NCBI GenBank assembly: GCA_002105175.1
Contig: MCGE01000005.1
Location: 868,001-932,000 of the forward strand
Reading direction: 5' to 3'
From: Absidia repens
Lineage: Eukaryota > Mucoromycota > Mucoromycetes > Mucorales > Cunninghamellaceae
Length of the DNA stretch: 64,000 nucleotides
Positions 38,822 to 51,146 of the stretch are shown one piece after another (position 1 is the stretch's first letter; each line of letters opens with the position of its first letter). A model generated the notes under the pieces. The model searched no databases. It was not told the DNA's origin and was given only the letters and a program-made list of their open reading frames with translations. The position numbers and the translations under genes are program-made.

Positions 38822-40300
38822 TTTGGCTATAAGGAAAAGGAAAGAAAAGAAAAGGGAAAAACTTTTTTTTTTTGACTAAATCAGAAAACAAAAAAAAATT
38901 TTAGGCAGTGAATAGAAAATATTTTTTGGCTGTCACGCTCAGAAAAACCCACACAGAGACGATGGGAAGGTTTCAAATCCCGCCCACGTGAACTTATTTT
39001 CTTCCCAATTTTTCCCCTTCTCGTTCTTTCCGTCTTTTTTTTTTTTTCTCCACTTTTTATTTCATCATTCAACTTCTTCAAGATTATGGCGATCTTATAT
39101 TAGTGTCAGTACTAGTTTAGAAGGGTTTTCAGCTCAGGGATTTCAACATGCATGGGGAAACCCTTTCATTTTGGATCTAGGATTTAGAATCACCCATCAG
39201 TTGGCTTTTTGGGGTCTTCATTAGCTTAGTATGTCCATAGTTTGTATCTAAATCTCAATAAAATATGTCTCTTTTATATCCTTCAATGAAAAATATTCCC
39301 ATAGTGTTTTTCATGTCTTTTTCAATAGAATTCAGTTTTTACAACCATTAGCCTCGTTTGATTAGTGTTGACCGATGTTGTGCTTCCATAACAGCTGTCC
39401 ATTTAGCATTTCTCATTCCTTGTGCAATATATTAGCTTCTATTTATTACTATTGACCAAATCTCACAATAGTCTATCCTTTCTGCTACAGTCCCTTTCAT
39501 TAGATCTTTTCATTAGATCCCTTGTTACAATGGACTCGTTGTCTTTAGCTTTAGTATCCACTTTACGCTTTAATAAAGTATGTATTTTTGTTAAACATAC
39601 TCTAACACTTCGCAGAGTAAATAATATAGCTATGGTAGCAGTTTTGGGAGTTCCTACCAAACACTTGCGCTCTAGCTCACCCACTATGGCTACTTTTCCC
39701 CGAAATACCCAGAACCCAGTCATATAATCTAGGCGAAGTTATCCTGCACGTGTGCCCACCGCTGTAAAGCGTTTTGCGTCGCTGTATTTCCACTCTACCA
39801 TCATACTAATCTTAACAAAGTAGACTTAGTAGAGTAACATCCACCAAATTGAACATGTTACGTATGTCCAGTTTGCTATTTTAATCTATAAGACCTAAAC
39901 TAGAGTCATCGATAGCACCAAGGGATCCCATTAGAGTGCAAAATGGTCAAACCCCACAACTTCAACAACCTTTCCCCTGACACATGATGAATCAATTTTT
40001 TGGACGCCCGAGAATGTTTACTCAAAGGTTCTTGCTGAACTGCACCATACACATATACACACATGCATATACTTCTTCAACTAATACAGAACACATCCAC
40101 ATATTTATATATCATAAATTAAGTTTAATCAATATTGTTTATTAATAGAAGTATAAAGTATAATATAAAGAGTATGTGGGTAAAACTAAACTAAATGTAA
40201 CATAGAAGGGGATAAGACTATACTAAAGGTATATTTGCTTCACAACAATAATATAAGCTAACTACCAAATGTAATCATGTAACTTCAAATTTCATGGTCC
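38822..40300. other. eIF4A promoter region and R1 copy D
   Basis: Upstream of eIF4A to about 38950, then repeat R1 copy D, then AT-rich DNA to the syntaxin 3' end. No gene seen. Confidence 0.5.
38972..39700 (+). repeat. Dispersed repeat R1, copy D
   Basis: Plus-oriented: TTCAAATCCCGCCCACGTG, pyrimidine tract, GTCAGTACTAGTTTAGAAGG, CATGGGGAAACCCTTTCATT, TCAATAAAATATGTCTC, then the TTCATTAGATCCC stretch and AGCAGTTTTGGGAGTTCCTA. It starts about 150 bp upstream of the eIF4A ATG, so it may overlap that promoter. Confidence 0.8.
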
Positions 40301-41606
40301 TCATCTTGCCACCACGATAATCAACGCTAGCACCGAGGCAACAACAGATATGATCAATAAGAAGCAACATATATTTTTCCTGGCATTTTTTTGATGTCGA
40401 TTGGCAGTAGTGAGCTCATCAGCAGCTAGACGAGTATTCTGCGCAATATTGATAACATTTCCATATATACTTTCTATTTTGATCAACATCAAAATTAGAA
40501 AAAGCAAGATAACATTCAATTCAATTTGACTTACGAATACCACTGTCTTGTTCGTTGACCAACATGCCCAAGTCCCGGAAAATTTCATTCAATTCAGTGA
40601 TTCCTTGTTCAATTCCCTGAATTTCGCCTTCACGTTCGGAGATGAGAACTTCATTGTATTCGATTTCATGGTCTAGTGTCTGTAGTTCAATTCGTCGTTG
40701 TGTGTCATCTGCAAATGTTGCTTGATCACCCAAAAGGCCGTCACCATCCTCCTCCTCCACACTATTATACAATAATAAATACAACCGGTCAAATCAGTGT
40801 TTCAAATAAAGAGACCACCACTTTATACTATCTCTATCTTCCCCTGCATAAAACGAAACCAACTTACGCCGCTTGAGATTGTAGCATTGCTGCCGTTGCT
40901 TTTGCTTTGTTCACATATTCACGTTGTTTGCTTGCTGATAAGCGTTGAATCTTTTGAAAATCGCCTAGCACCTTTTGGAAGTCCTTGGACAGCTTTTGTT
41001 GTTCCAATTTACGTTGTCTCTAAAATATTATAAGAAGTAATATGGTACTTATTAGTATATACATTATAGTCTCTATCGTTTCATCCTACCCTCCCCCCCG
41101 TCCACCTATCCTGTTTTACATCATTTACCAATTTATGCCCGTCAGCGGATCGATAGTATGCAAGAGACTTTATATCGTTTGTCGAGCTCTTGATAAGCTC
41201 TCTGGTTGCTTCTGTCAGATCGTGCCTATGAATAAAAGTGGAGCGGTTGGTTTTCCTTTCTTGGTAACACTTATTTTGTGAAACTTACAGTTTGTGGCGG
41301 ACGTCAGCTGTATCTCTTGACCCACCCAAAAAGCCCACCAATCGTTCAATAGTAGTAATATTGCCATTGATGCGGAATACTTGTTGTGATACACCTTGTA
41401 CTAGAGATTTGTACTCGCTTTCGTCGTCATCTATATCATAAAAGAGATTGTATTTGTAAAGGAATATAAGAAAGCGGTAAGTTGGTACATGCATACCGTC
41501 ATGGACTTGGTTGTTTACCTGGCAATTGTATGGCACCGCCACCTTGAACATTGTTCCTTGACGATCGAGAGGGACTATACCCTTGTTCCAAATCGTTGAA
41601 TGACAT
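40301..41606 (-). CDS. PEP12: Endosomal syntaxin, Pep12/syntaxin-7-like Qa-SNARE
   Basis: t-SNARE for fusion at late endosomes or the vacuole. Exons: 41519-41606, 41289-41430, 41129-41225, 40868-41019, 40535-40761, 40301-40473, giving 292 residues. The N-terminal Habc bundle covers about residues 30-155 (SEYKSLVQGVSQQVFRIN, HDLTEATRELIKSST, KLSKDFQKVLGDFQKIQRL). The SNARE helix follows: EREGEIQGIEQGITELNEI, FRDLGMLVNEQDSGI, then IYGNVINIAQNTRLAADEL, with the zero-layer Gln in NEQ. A single C-terminal anchor (ICCFLLIISVVASVLALIIV) ends two residues from the stop. The pattern matches Pep12/syntaxin-7/12 better than Sso1 or Sed5. The third exon junction was set by phase. Confidence 0.88.
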
Positions 41607-41690
41607 TATTATGCGTTACAAAAAAAATGGAGATTCAAATAAGTAGTAGACGGATATGATAAGAGAGTAGGAGAGGACTTAATAAGAAAA

Positions 41691-41816
41691 ATGATGCCGA
41701 GACGATATTCCAATTTGACAAACTCCGACTCAAGCGTGACGAGTGAATTTTCATCAACCGTCGAAAAAACCCCTGGAGGCATAATGAGACGTTTAGCTGG
41801 TAGTGTCAGGAAATGA
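41691..41816 (+). CDS. Possible small protein of 41 residues
   Basis: A short open frame beginning with two ATGs, 84 bp from and divergent to the syntaxin start. The text is balanced and unlike AT-rich noise: MPRRYSNLTNSDSSVTSEF, then SSTVEKTPGGIMRRLAGS. An AATAAA-like element follows about 45 bp after the stop. No family recognised. It may be a real small protein, the first exon of a lost gene, or chance. Confidence 0.3.
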   Translation: MMPRRYSNLTNSDSSVTSEFSSTVEKTPGGIMRRLAGSVRK

Positions 41817-42559
41817 TCACTAGACTACAACCAGACAAAGAAATCAAAACAAGCCAATAAAAAGAATTATTTTATAAATATATTTGCGTGGTCAGCACAA
41901 AATGATGCGATATATTGAAGTTCGCCGTCATTTTTTACCGCTATCTTTCCACTTTCTATAAATCTTCGCAGCTGTTCCCTTGAGCTATCCTTTTCACACT
42001 ATAATGAGGTTGGTTTGTCTCTTAAAAAAAATTCATATCTAGCCTCCCTTAAGAATGTCAATGACTCCATGGCTTATTTCAATAGGAACACATGGTCCCC
42101 TAGGTAACCGACAGATATGACTATCCGCAGCAGACCGAAATACCGTCCATTCCTCGCTGACTGGATCATGGATTTATCAACGATCTATTTCCATCCTGCA
42201 TATAGATTGGATTTTGGGTTATTGCGATGATAATAACTTAAGAAAGCATTTATGGATATATTCATCAGACGGCATCCTGTTATTATCTGCTAATTCTCTC
42301 CTTTTTCTTTTTGTCACCATGATGTAATTCACCAGAAGCGTAAAGCAAACTTTAATTATTGCAACTTTTATGTTCGTAACCGTCCTGCGAAATATGGCGC
42401 CGGGCTCACCCAAATTCAAAAAAAAATTGCTTCGAAATCAGAACACCTTCACTCCGTAATCGGCTCTATTGATTTTACTTTGGATACCACTTTTTTTATT
42501 ATATCGAATGGAAAAATAAATAAATAGAAAATAACGAGCTGGGTATATATAATCCCCAG

Positions 42560-42670
42560 TGTAGGGGAGGTTAAGCTGATGGCATGGCCTACATGAATTA
42601 ATATGAACGGTTGAGCGGATATGCGGCAATGCAAAATGCCCTATAGCGGTGGCTAGACGTACAGCACGAC
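42560..42670 (+). pseudogene. Decayed coding relic related to 52262-52456
   Basis: Aligns by eye to the open frame at 52262-52456: shared GCTGATGGCA, ATATGAA, GGATATG / GGAATATGG, GCAATGC / GTGCAAAG, TATAGCGGTGG / TATATCGGTGG, CAGCACGACCTAGAT / CAGCATGATCTAGAT. Frame is broken here. Protein family unknown. Confidence 0.5.
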
Positions 42671-42829
42671 CTAGATCCAGTCATATCATTGATGGGGCGT
42701 AAACAAGACAATATTTTATAGTAAGTAGACTAACACTGCCTACTAGCTCATGGGAATTTAAGAGGGAGGTAGTCATGATGTATGAAACTAGTTAAAAAAA
42801 ACAAAAGAGGATTCTATTACGCGTAACAT

Positions 42830-43335
42830 GAAGAGAGCCTAATGGGGCATTTTTCGTTGAAGTATGTATAAAGAGACATATTTTATATAGATAGAAACTA
42901 TGGACAAACTAACACTAAGCTAAGCTAATGGAGGTTCCAAAAAGCCAACTGATGGTGCTCTCAGATCCTAGGCCCAAAATGAAAGGGTTTCCCATGCATC
43001 TTGTAATCCCTGAGCTTAACCCGCTTCTAAACTAATCCTGACACTAATACAAGTCCACCCAAACCTCAAAAAGGTTACAACTTGAAGAGAAGAAGAAAAA
43101 AAAAAAAAAAAGGCGAAAAAAAAGTGCCGAAATAAAAATCAGGTGTGCGGGTTTTCAAATTTCCCCTTTTTGGTGGGTTTCTTGTCTTGTGTGGATTTGG
43201 TGGGTTCGCAAATGAAAGCCCGCTTTTATTTTTTTGCAACAATCAACACCATACACTATCACCAAGATGGTGGTTTTCTTCTCATGACATCAATCACCAC
43301 CATTCAACATCGGCAGCATGGCTGTTCTCTTTTCT
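42830..43335 (-). repeat. Dispersed repeat R1, copy G
   Basis: Minus-oriented copy: AGCCTAATGGGGCATTTTT, ACTATGGACAAACTAACACT, GAAAGGGTTTCCCATGCAT, AACTAATCCTGACACTAATA, pyrimidine tract as A on the plus strand, ending near CATTCAACATCGGCAGCATG. Confidence 0.8.
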
Positions 43336-43899
43336 TGATGTATATGCAAACAAGATGGTACAATCTGACCCACTGAAATTAAGCAATTCATCGCAGAATT
43401 GTGTGTCACTCACCGCCACATAGCATACCCTTCTTTACTTGGACAAATTTATCCGGTGCTCGGTCTATTCTACAACAAGATATTTCCAACACATACATTA
43501 AATAAAGAAGAAGCTTGTTACAGTATAATCTATTGGGAACCTTTTGAATGCTTCATTAATTATATACAATTGTCTTAACTTATATACTAAAGTGTAGGTG
43601 CCTCAGAATAAGAGACCATCATTGTGAATAGGAATTCGGAGTCTCGATTGCGGACTGTGGAATAATTGCATACATGCATGAATCAAGGATACTATCCATA
43701 TATGATTAACTAGGTGGATTGACGTCTATACGTTTGTGTTCCAATAGTTGGTTGTCAGTTGGAAGAGTGGGGTCGGATGGAGTGGCTTGGGATTGAGATG
43801 GGACTGAGCGAAAAAACCTTGCCCCATGGGTCAGTGAGATGATGATACGGTGCATTTCATTCATAGCCGACAGGACCCTTAATTCTTTTCAACTTTGAA

Positions 43900-44600
43900 A
43901 ATTCAAATACCGCACTTTCTTTTTTTTTTTTTTTTTGGTGCTTTCCCCCTCTTGATCTTTTTTTTTTTTACCATTTGGACTACTTCAGAATATAGTGATC
44001 TTAGATTAGTGTGAGGACTAGTTTAGAAGGGTTTTCAACTCAGGGATTACAAGATGCATGGGGAAACCCTTTCATTTTGGATCCAGGATCTGGAGATTCC
44101 ATCAGTTGCTTTTCTGAAGCCCTCATTAACTTAGTTTAGTGTTAGTGTGTCATAGTTTGTATCAACATCTCAATAAAATATGCTGTTTTTTTACGTGATT
44201 CAATGAAAATGCCATATAAAGCTCTCCTATGTCTTGTACAGTATGTCCTTTTTTATTACTATTACCCTTTTCAATTAGTATAGACCATTGTTGTGCTTCA
44301 GCAATAAATATTCTTCCAGTTTTTATTGTGTTTGTGCAGTATATTAGATACCTTTTTGCAATTGCGCCTTTAGTTTAGAGCTGAGCATTCCTCTGAAATC
44401 CCATTAGTCTCTCTGTTAGTCTCCCGTACACTACCTCCATTAGATCTCTTGTGACAATGAACCTCTCGTCATTAGTTTAGTGCCCGTCAATATATTCATT
44501 TTATTAGTTAATCATTCTATTCCCCGTATGATAGTAAGAAATGCTGTTATTGTTGAAATTTTGTGAGTGCCTTTTTAAGTACCTCCCTTCTAGTTCTTTA
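43900..44600 (+). repeat. Dispersed repeat R1, copy E
   Basis: Plus-oriented: ATTCAAATACCGC, pyrimidine tract, GTGAGGACTAGTTTAGAAGG, GATGCATGGGGAAACCCTTT, CTCAATAAAATATGC, then CCATTAGATCTCTTGTG and TTGAAATTTTGTGAGTGCC. Faces copy G about 560 bp away. Confidence 0.8.
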
Positions 44601-45692
44601 ATGCGGTTTTCACCGTATACCAGCCTGTCATAGATACCATAAGAATAAATGCTTCGTACCTCGATTATGAATAGTTTTCGACTTGAGAATACAGGTTGGG
44701 AAAGCCGAAATTATTCTTAATGCGAAGGCCTACGTCAGTTTGCTGCTCGCCGTACAATATATTACCCTCTTTGACCAGACTATTATATCTTACGTTAGAC
44801 TTACTCCACAAGAAGATACCCATACACGCCATTCTCACACACACATGCCTCTAAAAATCTCACCTTTTGATAGACGGCATGCTACTATCACCAGACTATT
44901 TTTTCATAATTTATCCACTGTACAGTACTGTACATCTGAATAAAATATAGCTACTTTTTTAGTATTAATGCGTCGCTTCTCATACGTTTAGTTTGTCTTG
45001 TCGAATGAATATACCCGCATTTTACAGTATAGTGCATGTGTGTATAAAATGAAAACAGGGGTATGTATGGGGCGACTTACCCGTCATGCACAAGTGCTCT
45101 GATACCGTAAGTAAAGTAAGCTGGGTTTCAAAAAATAATGGTTAAAGGAAGTTTTTGAGTGGTTTTGAAAATGAGTACCGTAAATGTATGAAAAAAAGGC
45201 AGTGAAAAAAGAAAAAGAACGCAAGGAAAAAAAAAAAAAAGGATCGTGGCGATGAGCTATTATGGATATGACGATTGAAAGGCACTGGTAGGCTTCTCTT
45301 TTCCTGCATATACATTCCTACCTGTCAGGTAAAACTGGTCAACTTCAAATGTCCATGATAATGCTTTTCATAAACAAAAAACATCCCAGCCACGAACATC
45401 CATTCCCTTCAACATTTATCATAATATTGCGTGGTTAAACGATTTATTGTCAAGCAAAATTAATATCCTTAGCACATTCCGCCAGACCCAATTCGTTTTA
45501 TTGCTTTTTGCTGAACTGCACCAAATGAAGTCAATTGGAGAAGTTACTGTATTGTATATATGAGGACAACTTTTATTGATCGAAGAAGAATTTTTTTTTT
45601 TTGTGAATAAAGATGCTTGATTTATTGATTGGAAGATTTGATAACAAATCACATAAGAATAAAATATATCATAAACGAAAAACAAGCTATAC

Positions 45693-45696
<4 letters not shown>

Positions 45697-45724
<28 letters not shown>
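45697..45724. repeat. (AT)n microsatellite
   Basis: About fourteen AT units, 40 bp from the stop of the zinc-finger gene. Confidence 0.9.
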
Positions 45725-45727
<3 letters not shown>

Positions 45728-45761
45728 CTATAAACTAAAACTACAGCTATAACTACAATTA

Positions 45762-47745
45762 CTACAAATCGGATTGTTCCAATGACAAATTCATCACCTT
45801 CGACATATATTTCTTATTGGCTTCATCGTCGGATAACATCAAATCATTTTCCACATCACTTTCATCTTCATCATCAAAGCCAGTAAGCAAGGGATCATTT
45901 TCATAAATGGGAAGCATGTATCTACGGTCAAAAATATATATATATATTAATCATCATTGGCCTTTTTGACATTTTATCTGTGCTTACCTTGGATCTTTCC
46001 AGAAATCAGCATCATCAGAGACGAAAGCTTGAATACACCCCTTGATTTCCATATGGCGCACCAGGTTGGAGAAGTCCGGTACTGTTTCACCACAAGAAAA
46101 GCACTTGGTCAAAGAAGATTGGTGCCGAATATAGTTGATCAGGATAACAGTTTTGTAGAAATCATATCCCTTTTCCTTTCGAATGGCAGAGAGATCAAAT
46201 GAATGCGATGTTTTCATATGCAACAGGGCTTCTTTAGGTGAAGATAGTACTTGATCATCAAACAAACACATGGTGGGTTCCGATAATTCTTCTTCCCAGT
46301 CTGCCCACGATCTAAATAAAAATAATGAGAGAGAGATAAATAAAATGCCATTAAGTAATTTCCACTTGATTTGCTTTTTTCAATACTTACTCGTCTTTAC
46401 GTTCGTCATCGGAATCATAGCGATCATTTTCGAAGTTTTCCCAGTTCTTACCAGGTTCTAAGTAGTTGATAACATAGAAGCGATCGTATTGGCGATTTTT
46501 GGAGGCAATCTTGAAATGCTTCTTCTTGCGCATGTGTTTCCGTAAAACCGCAGGACTTGTGAATGTTTTTTCGCAATAGAGGCACTGCAATCTAAGTTAC
46601 AAATATATAAGTATACTACCTACTGGCATTCCTCATCACTTCATATTTTCTTCATCTCTTGCTTCAACTTACTTTGTTAGCTTTGTTTCCAGAAGGTCCA
46701 AAAACTCATTCACATTGACAAGGTTATCAGGCAGGCCAATGTTGAAATTGTGTTCGGAAAACATGTGTCTGAATAAAGATGTTCTAAAACAACCAAAGAT
46801 GTGTTAGCAATTGGTCAGGGTATACTAATAAATTCCTCTCTCCACCTTACCTTGAATCGCAAACAATTTTACAAAACAAACATTTTCGAGGTTGCTTTGA
46901 GTCAGTTTCCCGTTCCTGTTGTTGAATTTTGAGCACTTCATTCTAAAATAATAAAGACCGTTAGTTGCATTTCTTTGGTTGTAAACTTGACGCATCCAAA
47001 CGCACACAGACATGGCGAGACAGGGACGCATATTTTCCTCTTTTTTTAAGCATACCAGTTTTTCGAGCTGAATTTCTTCCCGAATCTTCTTGTCTGTATC
47101 TGATTTACTAGGATCAATGACATGGACTATAAATATAAACAGATCATACGAAGAAACAAAAACAAAAAAGGAGGGGAGCTTAGCAATCAGTCATCCATAC
47201 CATTTCTCGTATCACATTCTCTTACCATCATTCTCCAATACGCTGTGTTGTTCAATTGTATTTTCGCCCCCAGTACGGAAGATAGTCGCCCAACGAGTAA
47301 GATAAGCATCCAAAGCCATATACATATGGTGCAAGTTGAGAAATGACAAGGCGTGCTCTGCCTTCAAATGTTGGACCAGGGCGGTTGTGTCCAAGAAGGG
47401 TGCCACCGCTGAACAATCATCAAAGGGACAGTTGATTACGAGTGTGATATGGTAAGGAGGGAGAGGCAAATCAATAGGATCTACTTGATCTTCGTCTTCT
47501 TCATCAAAATCAGAGTCGTCGTCTTCAGGTAAATGGTATGGGTTTGTGTTTGCACCTAGGATCTTGTCTTCAAAAGATTGTTTGACACTTAGATTTTGGA
47601 ATGATTTGGACAAGGATTTTGGCAAGGATTTACCACCACCACCATTTGAGAAGGCAACGGACTTGGATTGTCGTCGGCGAGAGTTTTTGTTGCCATGAGA
47701 TATAGGTTTATGACTGCTAACAGTATGCCATTCGTTGTCTGACAT
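45762..47745 (-). CDS. C2H2 zinc-finger protein, ZNF277-like
   Basis: Exons: 47226-47745, 47056-47126, 46851-46942, 46673-46783, 46391-46591, 45988-46311, 45762-45921, giving 492 residues. A Ser-rich and acidic N-terminus is followed by spaced C2H2-type fingers: CPFDDCSAV with HLKAEH, CLFCKIVC with RHMFSEH, CLYCEKTFTSPAVLRKHMRK, and CFSCGETV with RHMEIKGC, plus the family features EPGKNWENFE, DSDDERKDESWADWEEE and DDADFWKDP. This arrangement is that of ZNF277, a conserved single-copy protein reported to bind the ribosomal protein uS5 in animals; that role in fungi is inference. The C-terminal tail is Asp/Glu-rich. All seven exon phases close. Confidence 0.85.
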
Positions 47746-48563
47746 GGTTTTATATTGAATATCGGGAGAAAGAAAAAAAAATTAGAGAAACAAAAAAATC
47801 TTCTGGAAAAAATTGAGCGGTTTTTGAAATGTATCAGATAGATCACGCGTTCAGCATTGTTCAGACTGTATTGTATCAGTAACTGAACGTGGTACTATTT
47901 CGATTGGCAATTACAGTTGATTAATTCGAATTACCTTAAAGACATCTCATCTTTCCAGCCAAGGTAAGCAGACCAAAATTTCGGTCGAACTGTGCAATAC
48001 AGAACCCGCTACGTCTATACCCAAAAACACGTCAGTACAGGAACTAAATTTCATACTATTCATCCTGTGCAAACAACTGCAAAAAAAAAAACAGACCTTT
48101 TATGAGAAAATTGTGTCTCTAGTATACCGCCATTGAAATACGCTCCAGCAAATTCTTCAACGGTATAAAATTCATGCTTAGTAAATATCAAGAATTTCAA
48201 AACTTAAAAAAAAGTAACAGATAAAACCAAATCAAATACCTTACCACCATCATCATTACTACACTACACACGTTTGATATATCCAAATAATCATGCATAA
48301 TATCATTGTGATCTTTATTTTCAATTCAATCAGTCACCTACCCACCAGTCTGCCTGCATCAAAATCATAGTCAGTCAACCTTCTACACGCCGTCTCTTCC
48401 CATTTGGCATACCCCCCCCCCAACCCACAAAAAAAAAAAAAAAAAAAAAAAAAAAACATCATCAATCATTTCATCAAAGTAAAGATAAGAGTAGTAGGCA
48501 AACGCACTAAATACATAAAGAATTTTATTAGAGTACATAAATAAGCTTTGTACTAGTACTAGT
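47746..48563. other. Zinc-finger gene promoter and RPP1 3' flank
   Basis: No gene seen. Contains a nine-C run followed by a 28-bp A run at 48429-48456 near the P1 3' end. Confidence 0.5.
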
Positions 48564-49104
48564 TTAATCGAAGAGACCGAAACCCATATCCTATAAGTAA
48601 AAAGAAAAGGTGTTAATTTCAATAATGCAAATCCGACATACGGGTATACGCGAGGTTCTCTATTCGATTATCATTCACAGACACTTACGTCGTCAGATTC
48701 TTCCTTTTCTTCTTCCTTGGCTTCTTCAGCAGGAGCGTCAGCAGCAGCACCAGCGGCAGCACCACCAGCAGCAACAGCGGGACCGGCACCGGGGGCACCG
48801 ACGTTCAAAAGGAGTTCACCGAGGTTTTGACCTTGGAGAGCCTTGGCGTACAAGGAGAACCAGATGGGTTCAACATCAATACCAGCAGCCTTGACGAGGG
48901 TTTGGAGCTTATCAGCCTATGAATAATAAAAAGTTTAGTCGTGTTTTTTATTATTATTATTATCTGCGTCGATGTCTGGAATGGAAAGTCCATAATATAA
49001 CTCTAAAACACCTTCCACTGCAGTTAATCTACACTTACGGTGATTTCAACGTTGTCATCTTGGAGGATGAGAGCAGCGTAGACGACGGCGAGTTCGGCAG
49101 ACAT
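48564..49104 (-). CDS. RPP1: 60S acidic ribosomal protein P1
   Basis: Stalk protein that recruits translation GTPases. Exons: 49039-49104, 48689-48916, 48564-48590, giving 106 residues. The N-terminal dimerisation domain reads [17 protein letters not shown], then [19 protein letters not shown] and DLLLN-like [11 protein letters not shown]. An Ala/Gly hinge follows, then an acidic stretch and the conserved tail [13 protein letters not shown]. The start and the [11 protein letters not shown] text show it is P1, not P2. The final exon codes only the conserved tail. Confidence 0.97.
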
Positions 49105-49740
49105 ACTACATAGGAATATAATAGAAATCAATTAGTCAATTTTCTAAAGTAAAAGCGGTAATCGGTGGTATATGGTTGGATAAATGGTATAGACTAATAG
49201 ATGGATGAATAGATGGATGGATGGATGATTCATTTGCTTCATACGTTACGGATGTAAAATGTAAAAGAAGAGAAAGAAAAAACTCCACAATCGGGCGACC
49301 TGCCCAAAATATAAAAAAAGTGCCAAAGTGTGCGGCGATTGAAATTGCCAAGGATTGTTCTGCAGTGCAAAATCGGTTTCCTCTCAGTCAATCTCTTCAG
49401 AAGATAAGAGCTCTGTGCAAACAATATTTTTTCTAAGCTATCCTTTACAATTTTACCCGCATCACACCTATTTCTCCCGCCTCTTGCCATCTATCAGTTA
49501 CCCGCATCAACCATTTCCAAAGGTATTGTAACTAACTTCTGTATATACTACATATAAAACCGTATCCCATATGATTTCTTGTCAGCAACCCATCCTAACA
49601 ATATCATATAACCAACAGTAAATATTTGATTGTTTTTATTTGTGGATCAATAATGCATACTAATGAATAAAAATCAATACTAAATATACAACTATTCAAT
49701 ACAGACTATACTAAAGATAAAATGTAAACTAAGGACAACA
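49105..49740. other. RPP1 promoter and dehydrogenase 3' flank
   Basis: GATG tetranucleotide repeats at about 49200-49230; the remainder shows no coding text. Confidence 0.5.
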
Positions 49741-51146
49741 CTATGTCGATTCGTATCGTTCCAATGCTTGTGCCAGCTGTTCTTTTAAACGCCCGACATC
49801 TTCCTTAAAGTATTCCTGTACGTGAGAGGGATCAACGGCAGTAGATTCTATTTATGAATAAAATAAAAAGTAAAAAGCGAAAAGAATGAATAAAAAAATA
49901 AAATAAAAAATGGTATATGTTCTGGATATATTCTATCAATATCTTACCATATCCAGTGGGGCGATCGTGTACCTTCAATCCATCAGGTAAAGCCAAGAGT
50001 GTTTGGCCTATAATCACGACAATATGAACACAAATTATGATTAGTATTCTTTTCCGGGTTAATTATTGTGAATAAAAAAAAAAAAAAACGTTACCTATAC
50101 GAGTTTCGTCTTCTAGTAGAGTAATAAAGCCTTCAACGACAGTTTTGATTTTGGTCTTGGGAGATTTTGAGACAAGGGTATCAAAAGGCGACCCTTCCTT
50201 CAAGTCACTAAGGAGATCCGTTTCCACCCAGTAAGGACATACACAGTTAACTCGCACATTACAAACAGACGGAAGCATATCAAAGGACCGAGTGTAACCA
50301 ACAACGGCATGTTTGCTTGCAGTGTAAGGTGCCAGTTCACTATTTTGACAAAGAGAATTATAGTAAAAGGTAAATAAGCAAACTCCGTTTCTTTTTATTT
50401 GCTGTATCATACCCAGATATCACTTACACTGTTGAGCCATATAGGCCGGCCATAGATGCTGTTGATACAATTACACCGCCACCGCGACGGGCCATATGCA
50501 GCACAGCTACCTTGGTACCTTTGATCACAGAGGTCATATTAATGTCCATCATTTTTTCATCAAGGGAATCTATAAAAATGCAAGCGTATCAATCAGCTTT
50601 TCTGTATTTGGCAAGTTTGTGGAGAAAAGTACTAGATAATTCATAAACTTACCGTCGAAGGGCGCAAACAAATTGTTGGAATGAGAGATGATACCAGCGT
50701 TGAGAATAGCGATCTTTTATTACGCCACCGAAAAAATAAAAAAAAAGAGTAAAAAATGTCAAAACACTAGCGGAATCATGTATCATATGCCATTGATACG
50801 ATGTAGTTGTTCTCTACTTACGTCAACTCCGCCGAATTCAGCTTCTGCCAGTTGGAAGAGAGCCACGTTGTCTTTGTATTTTGTAGCATCAGAATGTATA
50901 TAAGCAGCCCGTTTGCCATTCCTATGAAAACGTAAGATATAAAATAGGATATTAGATATTGGACTATCGTGGAGGGTGGGGATTGGCTTACGCATTATAA
51001 CTAGCCACTAAAGCTTTTCCTTCATCATCGAGAATGTCACCTATAACGACATTCGCACCTTTTTGAATGAGGGCATCCGCTACAGCTTTTCCTATTCCAC
51101 GCGCGGCACCAGTCAGGACAGCTGTTTTGTTTTGTAAATTGGTCAT
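49741..51146 (-). CDS. Short-chain dehydrogenase/reductase
   Basis: NAD(P)-dependent oxidoreductase with a Rossmann fold. Exons: 50992-51146, 50822-50921, 50653-50713, 50428-50569, 50095-50339, 49948-50007, 49741-49847, giving 289 residues. Motifs in order: TGAARGIG near the N-terminus (cofactor), an acidic residue after strand two (IGDILDD), which favours NAD, NAGIISH, the catalytic serine in VIVSTASM, and YTASK with Tyr and Lys. The 15-hydroxyprostaglandin dehydrogenase-like subgroup is the nearest match by eye (RVNCVCPYWVETDLL), but the substrate is unknown. The C-terminal 35 residues are charged and helical. Confidence 0.88.

Larger units (their letters stand above)
41817..45761. other. 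Long gene-free, repeat-rich stretch
   Basis: Apart from the small frame at its left edge, no gene is supported. It contains an old coding relic (42560-42670), R1 copy G (minus), R1 copy E (plus, so G and E face each other as a diverged inverted pair), a 16-bp perfect palindrome (44919-44934), and a repeat block at 44930-45060 related to 7935-8075. The zinc-finger gene 3' UTR lies at the right end. Confidence 0.5.

Noticed and set aside
42219..42634. Minus-strand frames of 61-66 codons
   Set aside because: No family, overlap the plus-strand relic and R1 flank, and have noisy composition.
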